Source: Hyphomicrobiales bacterium (lineage in GTDB: Bacteria; Pseudomonadota; Alphaproteobacteria; Rhizobiales; Beijerinckiaceae). Taken from it: a stretch of DNA of 14,789 bases. Of the stretch, positions 7,491 to 13,620 are shown piece by piece. The notes below the pieces were generated by a model that was not told where the DNA came from, made no database searches, and saw only the letters and a program-made list of their open reading frames with translations. The DNA lies in assembly GCA_027489835.1 (NCBI GenBank), contig JAIXZF010000325.1:1-14789 (forward strand), given 5' to 3'. Every line of letters begins with the position of its first letter. Positions within the stretch are counted from its first letter, which is position 1. Both the position numbers and the translations under genes were made by a program.

Positions 7491-7526
7491 TGTGGCGAGA
7501 TTGTGGCGAAGCGCAGTTTCGCACAA
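7491..7526. promoter_or_regulatory. Direct repeat and interrupted palindrome in the gap upstream of parC
   Basis: TGTGGCGA occurs at 7491-7498 and again at 7502-7509, an 11-base period, close to one DNA turn. The second copy overlaps TTGTGGCGAA (7501-7510), which after GCGCAGT is mirrored by TTCGCACAA (7518-7526), giving an inverted repeat with one bulged G. It lies in the 275-base divergent gap between the exported protein and parC, in a locally AT-richer patch. It could bind a regulator of either gene or of both; no family is recognised. The rest of the gap (7377-7490, 7527-7651) shows no clear promoter to my eye. Confidence 0.35.
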
Positions 7527-7651
7527 TTTCCAGCGGCCTCTTGATGCAAGCGCGGCGTGGCGGCGCGCGCCGCATCCGCGTCTCCTGCCGCGAGAGTGTA
7601 AGATGCGGCTCGCGAATCAGCGCCGCGTGCCGCGGCCGCCGGAGTATCCCC

Positions 7652-9898
7652 ATGGGCAAGCCTGTCGATCCGCCCTCGCCCGAGGACGTGGAAAGCGTCG
7701 ACCTGAAGTCCGCGCTGGAAGAGCGCTACCTCGCGTATGCGCTGTCCACCATCATGCACAGGGCGCTGCCGGACGCGCGCGACGGGCTGAAGCCCGTTCA
7801 CCGGCGCATCCTGTATGGCATGCGGCTGCTCAGGCTCGATCCCACGTCCGGCTTCAAGAAATGCGCCAAGATCGTCGGCGACGTGATGGGCTCGTTCCAT
7901 CCCCATGGCGACCAGGCGATCTACGACGCGCTCGTGCGCCTCGCGCAGGGCTTCGCGCAGCGCTACCCGCTGGTCGACGGACAGGGCAATTTCGGCAACA
8001 TCGACGGCGACAACGCCGCCGCCTACCGCTACACCGAGGCGCGGATGACGGCAGTGGCGCAGCTCATCATCGATGGCATCGATGAGGACGCCGTCGATTT
8101 CCGCCCAAACTACGACGGCCAGTCGGAAGAGCCGTCGGTCATGCCGGCGGCCTTCCCTAACCTGCTCGCCAATGGTGCACAGGGCATCGCAGTCGGCATG
8201 GCGACCTCGATCCCGCCCCACAATGCGGCGGAGCTCTGCGACGCGGCGCTCTACCTCATCCAGAACCCCGGCGCGACGCCTGACCAGCTGATGACGTTCG
8301 TGCCGGGGCCGGACTTCCCGACGGGCGGCATCATTGTCGAGCCGCGCGCCTCGATCGCGGAGGCCTACCGCACTGGGCGCGGAGCCTTCCGCACGCGGGC
8401 ACGCTGGGAGAAGGAAGAAACGGGGCGCGGCGGCTGGGTCGTCGTCGTGACGGAAATCCCCTATCTCGTCTCGAAAGGCCCAATGATCGAGAAGATCGCG
8501 GAGCTGCTGCAGGAGCGCAAGCTGCCGCTGGTGGCCGACATGCGGGACGAATCGGCCGAGGACATCCGCCTCGTCTTCGAGCCGCGGGCGCGCAACGTCG
8601 ACCCGGCCTTGATGATGGAGACGCTGTTCAGGCTGACCGCGCTTGAGACGCGCGTTCCGCTGAACCTCAACGTGCTGACCGGCGGCATCGCGCCGCGCGT
8701 GCTCAACCTCGCCGAGGCGCTGCGCGAATGGATCGACCATCGCCGCGACGTGCTGCTGCGCCGCTCGCGTTTCCGCCTGGCGGCCATCGAGCGGCGGCTG
8801 GAGATCGTGCGCGGGCTGCTGATCGTCTATCTCGACCTCGACCGCGTCATCAGGATCATCCGCGAGGAGGACGAGCCGAAGGCCGAGCTGATGCGGGTGT
8901 TCGAACTCACCGAGGTGCAGGCCAACGCCATCCTCGACACGCGGCTGCGCTCCCTGCGCAAGCTCGAGGAGATGGAGCTCAAGCGCGAGCTCGACGGGCT
9001 GACCGAGGAGAAGGCCCAGATCGAATCCCTGCTCGGCTCCGAGGACAAGCAGTGGAAGACCGTTTCCTGGGACATCCGGCAGGTCAGGAAGGCCTTCGGC
9101 CCCGAGACGCCGCTGGGCAAGCGCCGCACCAGCTTCGCCGACCCGCCGGAAACCGCTGACATCGACCTCAACGAGGCGATGGTCGAGCGCGAGCCGATCA
9201 CCGTGGTGGTGTCGAAAAAGGGCTGGATCCGCGCGCTGAAGGGCCATGTGCAGGATCTGTCGTCGCTGGCCTGGAAGGGCGACGACGCGCTCAAGTTCTC
9301 GTTCTTCACCGAGACGACGGCGCGCATCCTCGTCATCTGCGACAATGGCAAGGTGTTCACGCTGGAAGCATCGAAGCTGCCCGGCGGACGCGGCTTCGGC
9401 GACCCGATCCGGCTCTCCATCGACCTCGAGGAAAGCGCCGACTTCATCGCCGCCTTCCCTTACAAGGCGGGGGTGAAGCTGCTCTTCGCGGCGCAGGACG
9501 GGCGCGGCTTCATCGCTCCGGCCGACGACATCATCGCCAACACCCGCAAGGGCAAGCAGGTGCTGAACCTCGACGAGGGCGGCAAATGCGCCTTCGCCGT
9601 GCCGGTGACGGGCGACCACCTCGCCGTGATGGGCGAGAACCGCAAGCTGCTCTGCTTCCCGCTGAACCAGGTGCCCGAAATGGGCCGCGGCAAGGGCGTG
9701 CGCCTGCAGAAATACAAGGATGGCGGCATCGCCGACGCCAAGTCCTTCACGATCGCCGAGGGGCTCACCTGGCTCTCCAGCGACGGGCGCACCTATACGG
9801 TGACGAAGCCCGAGCTGGACGACTGGCTGGGCCAGCGCGCCGAGGCCGGCAGGCTGCCGCCCAAGGGCTTCCCGAAGAACAACCGGTTCGTGGGGTGA
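7652..9898 (+). CDS. parC: DNA topoisomerase IV subunit A
   Basis: 748 residues, right for ParC. The ATG at 7652 (MGKPVDPPSPEDVES) is preceded by GGAG with 7 intervening bases; the longer frame upstream crosses the repeat-bearing gap and is not used. The breakage-reunion domain (about 20-480) includes LEERYLAYALSTIMHRALPD, SFHPHGDQAIYDALVR (81-96) and AAAYRYTEARM with catalytic Tyr127. The C-terminal beta-pinwheel (about 500-735) has repeated strand motifs such as VVVSKKGWIRALKGH. ParC rather than GyrA is indicated by length, by the HPHGDQAIYD form of the quinolone region and by no clear GyrA box. With ParE it separates linked daughter chromosomes using ATP. At the positions equivalent to E. 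coli Ser80 and Glu84 it has Gln88 and Asp92, from memory common in this clade. Proximity to recO is also seen in relatives. Confidence 0.95.
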   Translation: MGKPVDPPSPEDVESVDLKSALEERYLAYALSTIMHRALPDARDGLKPVHRRILYGMRLLRLDPTSGFKKCAKIVGDVMGSFHPHGDQAIYDALVRLAQGFAQRYPLVDGQGNFGNIDGDNAAAYRYTEARMTAVAQLIIDGIDEDAVDFRPNYDGQSEEPSVMPAAFPNLLANGAQGIAVGMATSIPPHNAAELCDAALYLIQNPGATPDQLMTFVPGPDFPTGGIIVEPRASIAEAYRTGRGAFRTRARWEKEETGRGGWVVVVTEIPYLVSKGPMIEKIAELLQERKLPLVADMRDESAEDIRLVFEPRARNVDPALMMETLFRLTALETRVPLNLNVLTGGIAPRVLNLAEALREWIDHRRDVLLRRSRFRLAAIERRLEIVRGLLIVYLDLDRVIRIIREEDEPKAELMRVFELTEVQANAILDTRLRSLRKLEEMELKRELDGLTEEKAQIESLLGSEDKQWKTVSWDIRQVRKAFGPETPLGKRRTSFADPPETADIDLNEAMVEREPITVVVSKKGWIRALKGHVQDLSSLAWKGDDALKFSFFTETTARILVICDNGKVFTLEASKLPGGRGFGDPIRLSIDLEESADFIAAFPYKAGVKLLFAAQDGRGFIAPADDIIANTRKGKQVLNLDEGGKCAFAVPVTGDHLAVMGENRKLLCFPLNQVPEMGRGKGVRLQKYKDGGIADAKSFTIAEGLTWLSSDGRTYTVTKPELDDWLGQRAEAGRLPPKGFPKNNRFVG

Positions 9899-9941
9899 GG
9901 CTGGTGGGGGGCTGCCTCCGGGGCCGCAGCTCGCCTTCGCC

Positions 9942-9993
9942 GAACGAAGCGGGATGCGGCTAGGCTGGGTTGCCTCGTTCCGCTCGCAATGAC
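9942..9993. repeat. Dispersed palindromic intergenic repeat of the CERSEAIQ type
   Basis: The minus strand of 9965-9993 reads GTCATTGCGAGCGGAACGAG and continues GCAACCCAG. This resembles a dispersed intergenic element common in alphaproteobacterial genomes, whose spurious translation gives peptides like CERSEAIQ (here HCERNEATQ). GAACGAAGC (9942-9950) and GCCTCGTTC (9972-9980) pair over 8 of 9 bases around a 21-base loop, so the region can form a long hairpin. It sits between the convergent parC and exported-protein genes, the usual kind of place for such elements, and may double as a terminator. Confidence 0.6.
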
Positions 9994-10008
9994 GAGAACC
10001 GCGATCGC

Positions 10009-10596
10009 TCAGCGCGTCGCGGGCCTGAACGCCGCTTCGGCGCCGAAGGTGAGGCCCGGCATCAGCTCCATCTTGAAGCCGGCGCGGACGTCCATCTCGG
10101 TGGCGGGGCGTTCCAGCAGGCTCAGGCCCGGCGGGAGCGGCACGATGGACGAGGTCGTGCGGTATGTGGTCTGGCCGACCGAGGTGTAGAACATCAGGTT
10201 CTCGGTCGCCATCACGCCCGTGGTCGAGCGCGCGGTCCAGCCGAAATCGCCGAAGTTGCGGAGCGCGCCGGACAATGGCGTGGCGAAGCCGATCGGGCCC
10301 GCCATCGACCAGCTCGGGCCGGAACTGGTGTTGAACAGGAAGGAGCCGACCCGCTCGGTCGTGCCGCCGGAGAACGCCCACAGGCGCGGATCGCGCTGCG
10401 GAGCGGCGGCTTCGGAATAGGACAGCGGCGCCGGCATCGGCAGCGCGCCCCAGCCCAGGCCGGCGCTGGCCGCCGCCGCGAAGGATGGCGCGCGCGGGCC
10501 GAGGACGACCTCCTGAATGGCGGAGGCGGGCGATGCGCCAAGCGCGAGGGCGAGGCCCGCGCCCATCAGGCCCATGCGGAACGATGGCTGCGTCAT
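10009..10596 (-). CDS. Exported protein of unknown function
   Basis: 195 residues from the ATG at 10596, which opens a signal peptide (MTQPSFRMGLMGAGLALALGASPASA, cleavage near 26); the longer frame to 10626 puts ten extra residues in front of it. I do not recognise the family. The mature part is rich in Gly, Ser, Ala and Pro with no cysteines, and its second half has strand-like stretches: NLMFYTSVGQTTYRTTSSIV, then EMDVRAGFKMELMPGLTFGAEAAF. That hints at a beta-rich or small barrel protein in the periplasm or outer membrane, but this is a guess. It lies 42 bases downstream of the dehydrogenase stop on the same strand, so it may be the last gene of the stress-type unit that begins at 11852, although no strong ribosome site is visible. 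Confidence 0.65.
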   Translation of the reverse strand: MTQPSFRMGLMGAGLALALGASPASAIQEVVLGPRAPSFAAAASAGLGWGALPMPAPLSYSEAAAPQRDPRLWAFSGGTTERVGSFLFNTSSGPSWSMAGPIGFATPLSGALRNFGDFGWTARSTTGVMATENLMFYTSVGQTTYRTTSSIVPLPPGLSLLERPATEMDVRAGFKMELMPGLTFGAEAAFRPATR

Positions 10597-10638
10597 GGGT
10601 CCATCATAGGCCAAGCAGGCGGCCAAGGCGAGTGGGGT

Positions 10639-11613
10639 TCAGCCGCCGGAATAGCCGCCGATGATCGGCAGGATCTCCCCGGTGATGAAGCTCGAGCATT
10701 GGCCCGACGCCAGGAACACATAGGCCGGGGCGATTTCCTCGGGCTGCGCGGGACGCTTCATCTGCGATTTCGCGCCGAACTGCGCCACATCCTCGGCGTT
10801 CTTGTCGGACGGGTTGAGCGGGGTCCAGACGGGACCGGGCGCCACCGCGTTGACGCGGATGCCGCGCTCGACGAGCTGCATGGCGAGCGATCGGGTGAAG
10901 GCGTGGATGCCGCCCTTGGTCATGGAATAGTCGAGCAGCGACTTCGAGCCCAGAAGCCCCGTCACCGAACCGGTGTTGACGATGGCGCCGCCCTCGCCGA
11001 GATGCGGCACGGCGGCCTTGGCCATGTAGAAATAGCCGTAAAGGTTGGTGCGAAGGGTCAGGTCGAAGTGCTCGTCCGAGAGATCGTCGATCTGCTTCGT
11101 GTGAACCTGGAAAGCGGCGTTGTTGACGAGAATGTCGAGCTTGCCGAAGGCCTCCACCGCTTGCTGGACGGCCGAGCGGCAGAAGGCGGCATCGGTCACG
11201 TCCCCGGAGATCGCGATGCAGCGGCGCCCTTCCGCTTCCACCGCCTGCTTCACCACGGCGGCGTCCTCATCCTCGCCGAGATGGCAGATGGCGACGTCCG
11301 CTCCCTCCCGCGCGAACAGCACGGCGACCGAGCGGCCGATGCCCGAATCGCCGCCGGTGATGATGGCGGCCTTGCCCTCGAGTTTGCCCGAGCCCTTGTA
11401 GAAGGGCGCGTCATACATCGGCTGGGGGTCTAGCTCGGCCTCGACGCCGGGTTTGGCCTGATGCTGTGCGGGAAAGGGCGGCTCAGGATAGAGCCGCGCG
11501 CCAGCCTGCATGGCCTTCTGCGCCGATTGCTGGCCCTGCCGTGACTCGGCCTCGGCGACTTCGTCCTGAATCGAGCGCTGGCGCTCGCGCATGGTGTCGG
11601 TGTCGTGGCTCAT
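10639..11613 (-). CDS. Short-chain dehydrogenase/reductase, YghA-like
   Basis: 324 residues from the ATG at 11613, with GGAG 7 bases upstream. An unusual N-terminal extension (about 1-75) is charged and Gln-rich, ending in YPEPPFPAQHQAKPGVEAEL, a feature shared with E. coli YghA and its relatives. The Rossmann domain has the cofactor loop TGGDSGIG (86-93), NNAA (164-167), catalytic Ser216 in NTGSVTG, and Tyr229-x3-Lys233 in DYSMTKGG. PGPVWTPL (259-266) follows. The lack of an Arg directly after the glycine loop leaves NAD versus NADP open. Relatives are soluble oxidoreductases often found in general-stress regulons; the physiological substrate is not known. The ATG overlaps the stop of the upstream 80-residue gene (ATGA), so the two are translationally coupled and probably driven by the EcfG-type promoter at 11884-11909. 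Confidence 0.9.
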   Translation of the reverse strand: MSHDTDTMRERQRSIQDEVAEAESRQGQQSAQKAMQAGARLYPEPPFPAQHQAKPGVEAELDPQPMYDAPFYKGSGKLEGKAAIITGGDSGIGRSVAVLFAREGADVAICHLGEDEDAAVVKQAVEAEGRRCIAISGDVTDAAFCRSAVQQAVEAFGKLDILVNNAAFQVHTKQIDDLSDEHFDLTLRTNLYGYFYMAKAAVPHLGEGGAIVNTGSVTGLLGSKSLLDYSMTKGGIHAFTRSLAMQLVERGIRVNAVAPGPVWTPLNPSDKNAEDVAQFGAKSQMKRPAQPEEIAPAYVFLASGQCSSFITGEILPIIGGYSGG

Positions 11614-11852
11614 GCCGCGTCTCCCGGCTTCTGCTTCGGTCGGGCGGGATCCGCATCCGGGCCGGGCACGGTCACCGTCATCTTGTGGTCCGGCGTCTCG
11701 GATGGCCGGTGGCGCACATCGTCGTCTGCGATGTCGCGTGGCAAGGCCTCGCGGTCGGTCAGCGTGCGGTCGGGAACGAAAGGTGGAGGCGAATCCTCCG
11801 TCTGCCGATGGCGCGGAATCGCCTCGGGCGGCGCGTTGGGGTTCGTGGCCAT
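11610..11852 (-). CDS. Small proline-rich protein coupled to the dehydrogenase
   Basis: 80 residues from the ATG at 11852, with GGAG 7 bases upstream. A longer frame exists, but the ribosome site and promoter both place the start here. I do not recognise a family. The protein is hydrophilic, with many Pro, Asp, Arg and Thr, no cysteines, and no signal peptide or membrane segment; it is probably disordered (for example ATNPNAPPEAIPRHRQTEDS near the start, and a C-terminus of PGPDADPARPKQKPGDAA). Support for a real gene is the good ribosome site, the 4-base ATGA overlap with the dehydrogenase start, and an exact EcfG-pattern promoter 32 bases upstream. Its role is unknown; general stress induction is inferred from the promoter only. 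It is easily missed because it is short and shadowed by other frames. Confidence 0.65.
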   Translation of the reverse strand: MATNPNAPPEAIPRHRQTEDSPPPFVPDRTLTDREALPRDIADDDVRHRPSETPDHKMTVTVPGPDADPARPKQKPGDAA

Positions 11853-11883
11853 GCCAATCTCCGGAGCTCGGGGTTGGCAGGCA

Positions 11884-11909
11884 AACGATCCGCAACCGCG
11901 TGCGGTTCC
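11884..11909 (-). promoter_or_regulatory. EcfG-type general stress promoter (minus strand)
   Basis: Read on the minus strand: GGAAC (11909-11905), 17-base spacer, CGTT (11887-11884). This is an exact match to the alphaproteobacterial EcfG sigma-factor pattern GGAAC-N16/17-CGTT. The -10 element ends 31 bases before the ATG at 11852, leaving room for a short leader with the GGAG site. It would drive the 80-residue gene and the dehydrogenase, and perhaps the exported protein after it. Confidence 0.75.
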
Positions 11910-11948
11910 GCGATCTGCCGCTGCGGCCCTGGCCGGATCGGGTTGGCT

Positions 11949-11973
11949 GGAACCTTGCCGGCACCGCGTCGTT
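11949..11973 (+). promoter_or_regulatory. EcfG-type general stress promoter (plus strand)
   Basis: GGAAC (11949-11953), 16-base spacer, CGTT (11970-11973). It lies 33 bases upstream of the ATG at 12007 and is back to back with the minus-strand promoter; the two -35 elements are 39 bases apart. It matches the EcfG pattern exactly and would drive the small basic protein gene. Confidence 0.75.
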
Positions 11974-12006
11974 GCGGGGTCAGACCAACGGGAACGGGAG
12001 GACGCG

Positions 12007-12312
12007 ATGCCCCGCGGCGACAAATCGGCCTACACCGACAAGCAGGTGCGCAAGGCCGAGCACATCGAGGAGAGCTACGAGAAGCGTGGCCTTTCCGAGG
12101 GCGAGGCCGAGCGCCGCGCCTGGGCGACCGTCAACAAGGATGATGGCGGCGGCAAGAAGAGCGGCTCCGGGCGGGGCAAGGATACCGGCCATCCCGCTTC
12201 GCATGTCGGCGGGGAAAAGGGCGGCGCTACCTCCGCCTCCCGATCGGCCGCGGATCGCTCGGCTTCCGCGAATAAGGCAGCGGCGACACGGGCGCGAAAC
12301 GCGAGGGATTGA
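12007..12312 (+). CDS. Small basic protein often labelled 'plasmid stabilization protein'
   Basis: 101 residues. The ATG at 12007 has a strong GGGAGG 5 bases upstream. The N-terminal half (1-44) is a compact, conserved-looking charged segment (MPRGDKSAYTDKQVRKAEHI, then a stretch ending EAERRAWATVNKDDGGG); from about 45 on it is low-complexity Gly, Lys, Ser and Ala, likely disordered. Many alphaproteobacterial relatives carry the name 'plasmid stabilization protein', but nothing here resembles a toxin, antitoxin or partition protein, so that name is probably a misnomer. It is cytosolic and very hydrophilic, with no cysteines or membrane segment. The exact EcfG promoter upstream suggests it is made in the general stress response. 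The positive charge could mean nucleic-acid contact, but that is inference. Confidence 0.85.
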   Translation: MPRGDKSAYTDKQVRKAEHIEESYEKRGLSEGEAERRAWATVNKDDGGGKKSGSGRGKDTGHPASHVGGEKGGATSASRSAADRSASANKAAATRARNARD

Positions 12313-12341
12313 ACCCGGGCCCGCGCAAGCTCCGCTGACGC

Positions 12342-13091
12342 TCAGTCGTCCGAGCGTTCCCAGCCGCGGCCCATCAGGCGCTCCTGCGGCAGGAAGCGCG
12401 CCTTGTAGTCCATCTTGGACGAGCCCTGCACCCAATAGCCGAGATAGAGATAGGGCAGGCCCAGCTTCCGGGCGCGGGCGATGTGGTCGAGGATCATGAA
12501 GGTGCCGAGCGAACGGTCGGACAGCGCAGGATCGTAGAACGAATAGACCATGGACAGCCCGTCGGCCATGCGGTCGGTCAGGGCGAGCGCGATGAGGTCG
12601 CCTTGCCCCCGGCCGGTGGCGAAGCTGTCGGGTCCTCGCCGGCGGTACTCGATGACGTTGGTCTCGACATGGCTGTCCTCGACCATCATCGCGTAGTCGA
12701 GCACCGTCATCTCCGCCATGCCGCCTTCGGGATGGCGGTGGTCGAGGTAGCGCCGGAAGAGCGAATACTGCTCGGAGCTCGGCTTGTTGGGGCCGGTGGA
12801 GCCGATCAGGTCATCGTTGAGCGCCAGCGTCCGGCGCTGCGTGCGGCCGGGAGCGAACTCGTCCACCAGCACCCGCACCGAAATGCAGGCACGGCAGGTC
12901 TCGCAGGCCGGCCGATAGGCGATGGTCTGCGAGCGCCGGAAGCCGCCATGGGTGAGCAGATCATTGAGTTCGCGCGCGCGGTTTCCCACGAGATGGGTGA
13001 AAACCTTCCGTTCCTCGCGGCCCGGCAGATACGGGCATGGCGAGGGAGCGGTCAGGTAGAACTGCGGTGCTTCCCGAATGGGACGGGTCAC
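12342..13091 (-). CDS. bpt: Aspartate/glutamate leucyltransferase (Bpt; Ate family)
   Basis: 249 residues from a GTG at 13091, with GAGGG about 4 bases upstream. The N-terminal ATE domain (about 1-90) has FYLTAPSPCPYLPGREERKV and the cysteine cluster RPACETCRACISVRV. The C-terminal GNAT-like domain (about 115-240) has YSFYDPALSDRSLGTFMILD and LYLGYWVQGSSKMDYKARF, typical of this family. The enzyme moves leucine from leucyl-tRNA onto proteins with N-terminal Asp or Glu, marking them for ClpAP through ClpS in the bacterial N-end rule. Eukaryotic relatives use arginine, hence the common label arginyltransferase; sequence alone favours but does not prove leucine. It lies on the same strand as acpS after a 127-base gap that holds a possible promoter, and converges on the small basic protein gene. 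Confidence 0.92.
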   Translation of the reverse strand: MTRPIREAPQFYLTAPSPCPYLPGREERKVFTHLVGNRARELNDLLTHGGFRRSQTIAYRPACETCRACISVRVLVDEFAPGRTQRRTLALNDDLIGSTGPNKPSSEQYSLFRRYLDHRHPEGGMAEMTVLDYAMMVEDSHVETNVIEYRRRGPDSFATGRGQGDLIALALTDRMADGLSMVYSFYDPALSDRSLGTFMILDHIARARKLGLPYLYLGYWVQGSSKMDYKARFLPQERLMGRGWERSDD

Positions 13092-13132
13092 GCTGCCCTC
13101 GACGCGTCAGAACTTCGGCTTGGCGGGATTTC

Positions 13133-13157
13133 AACGGCCAAAGTTAGCGTTTGTTTC
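13133..13157 (-). promoter_or_regulatory. EcfG-like promoter candidate upstream of bpt
   Basis: Read on the minus strand: GAAAC (13157-13153), 16-base spacer, CGTT (13136-13133). This is one mismatch from the EcfG pattern (GGAAC). It lies about 41 bases upstream of the bpt GTG, a suitable distance. A chance match is quite possible; it is weaker than the two exact sites near 11900-11973. Confidence 0.3.
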
Positions 13158-13218
13158 ATGCGCCGCGCAAGCACGGAAAAGTGCGCATCCAAAGGCCGAG
13201 CTCAAGCAGGGCTGCGCC

Positions 13219-13620
13219 TCATGCGCGGGGCCTGGCCTCGATGACGACGAAGGCCTGCGCCAGAGGGGGCTCGTCCGTCATCGACAGGTGGATCACGGCG
13301 TCCATGCCCTCGGGCGTCATCGACCTGAGACGCGCCGCGGCGCCGCCCGTCAGGCGCATGGTCGGCTGGCCCGAGCGCAGGTTCACCACCTCCATGTCGC
13401 GCCAGAAGACGCCCGCCCGCAGCCCGGTGCCCAGCGCTTTCGAGCAGGCCTCCTTGGCGGCGAAGCGCTTGGCGTACGACGCTGCCCGCATCGTCTTGCG
13501 CTCCGAGCGCGCACGCTCAACATCGGTGAAGACGCGGCCGGTGAAGCGCTCGCCGAAACGCTCCAGCGAGCGCTCGATGCGCCGGATGTCGATGAGGTCC
13601 GAGCCGATGCCGAGGATCAC
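13219..13620 (-). CDS. acpS: Holo-[acyl-carrier-protein] synthase
   Basis: 133 residues. The GTG at 13620 overlaps the pdxJ stop (GTGA), so the genes are translationally coupled; the longer open frame is inside pdxJ. It starts ILGIGSDLIDIRRIE with magnesium-binding Asp8, and has RFAAKEACSKALGTG with Glu57, the other metal ligand, followed by VFWRDMEVVNLRSGQP. The length fits AcpS. The enzyme transfers 4'-phosphopantetheine from coenzyme A to a serine of acyl carrier protein in the cytosol, switching on fatty acid synthesis. In many relatives acpS continues directly into lepB; here bpt lies downstream and lepB is about 7.5 kb away. Confidence 0.95.
   Translation of the reverse strand: MILGIGSDLIDIRRIERSLERFGERFTGRVFTDVERARSERKTMRAASYAKRFAAKEACSKALGTGLRAGVFWRDMEVVNLRSGQPTMRLTGGAAARLRSMTPEGMDAVIHLSMTDEPPLAQAFVVIEARPRA

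Noticed and set aside
7475..10381. Very long minus-strand open frame (968 codons) opposite parC
   Set aside because: It is the antisense shadow of the well-supported parC gene in GC-rich DNA, with a low-complexity Arg/Ala/His/Leu-rich translation and no recognisable domain. It also crosses the intergenic repeat.
9970..11433. Plus-strand open frame of 487 codons opposite the exported protein and dehydrogenase
   Set aside because: Composition is typical of an antisense GC-rich shadow, and both opposite-strand genes have signal peptide or catalytic motifs.
12007..12312. Plasmid partition or toxin-antitoxin locus
   Set aside because: The small protein has no toxin or antitoxin fold features and no partner gene in an overlapping pair; the neighbours are chromosomal housekeeping genes.
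13092..13218. Sigma-70-like promoter (TTGCGC-N17-CTAACT on the minus strand) upstream of bpt
   Set aside because: Only three of six -35 and about four of six -10 positions match, so it is too weak to list; the EcfG-like site in the same gap is listed at low confidence instead.
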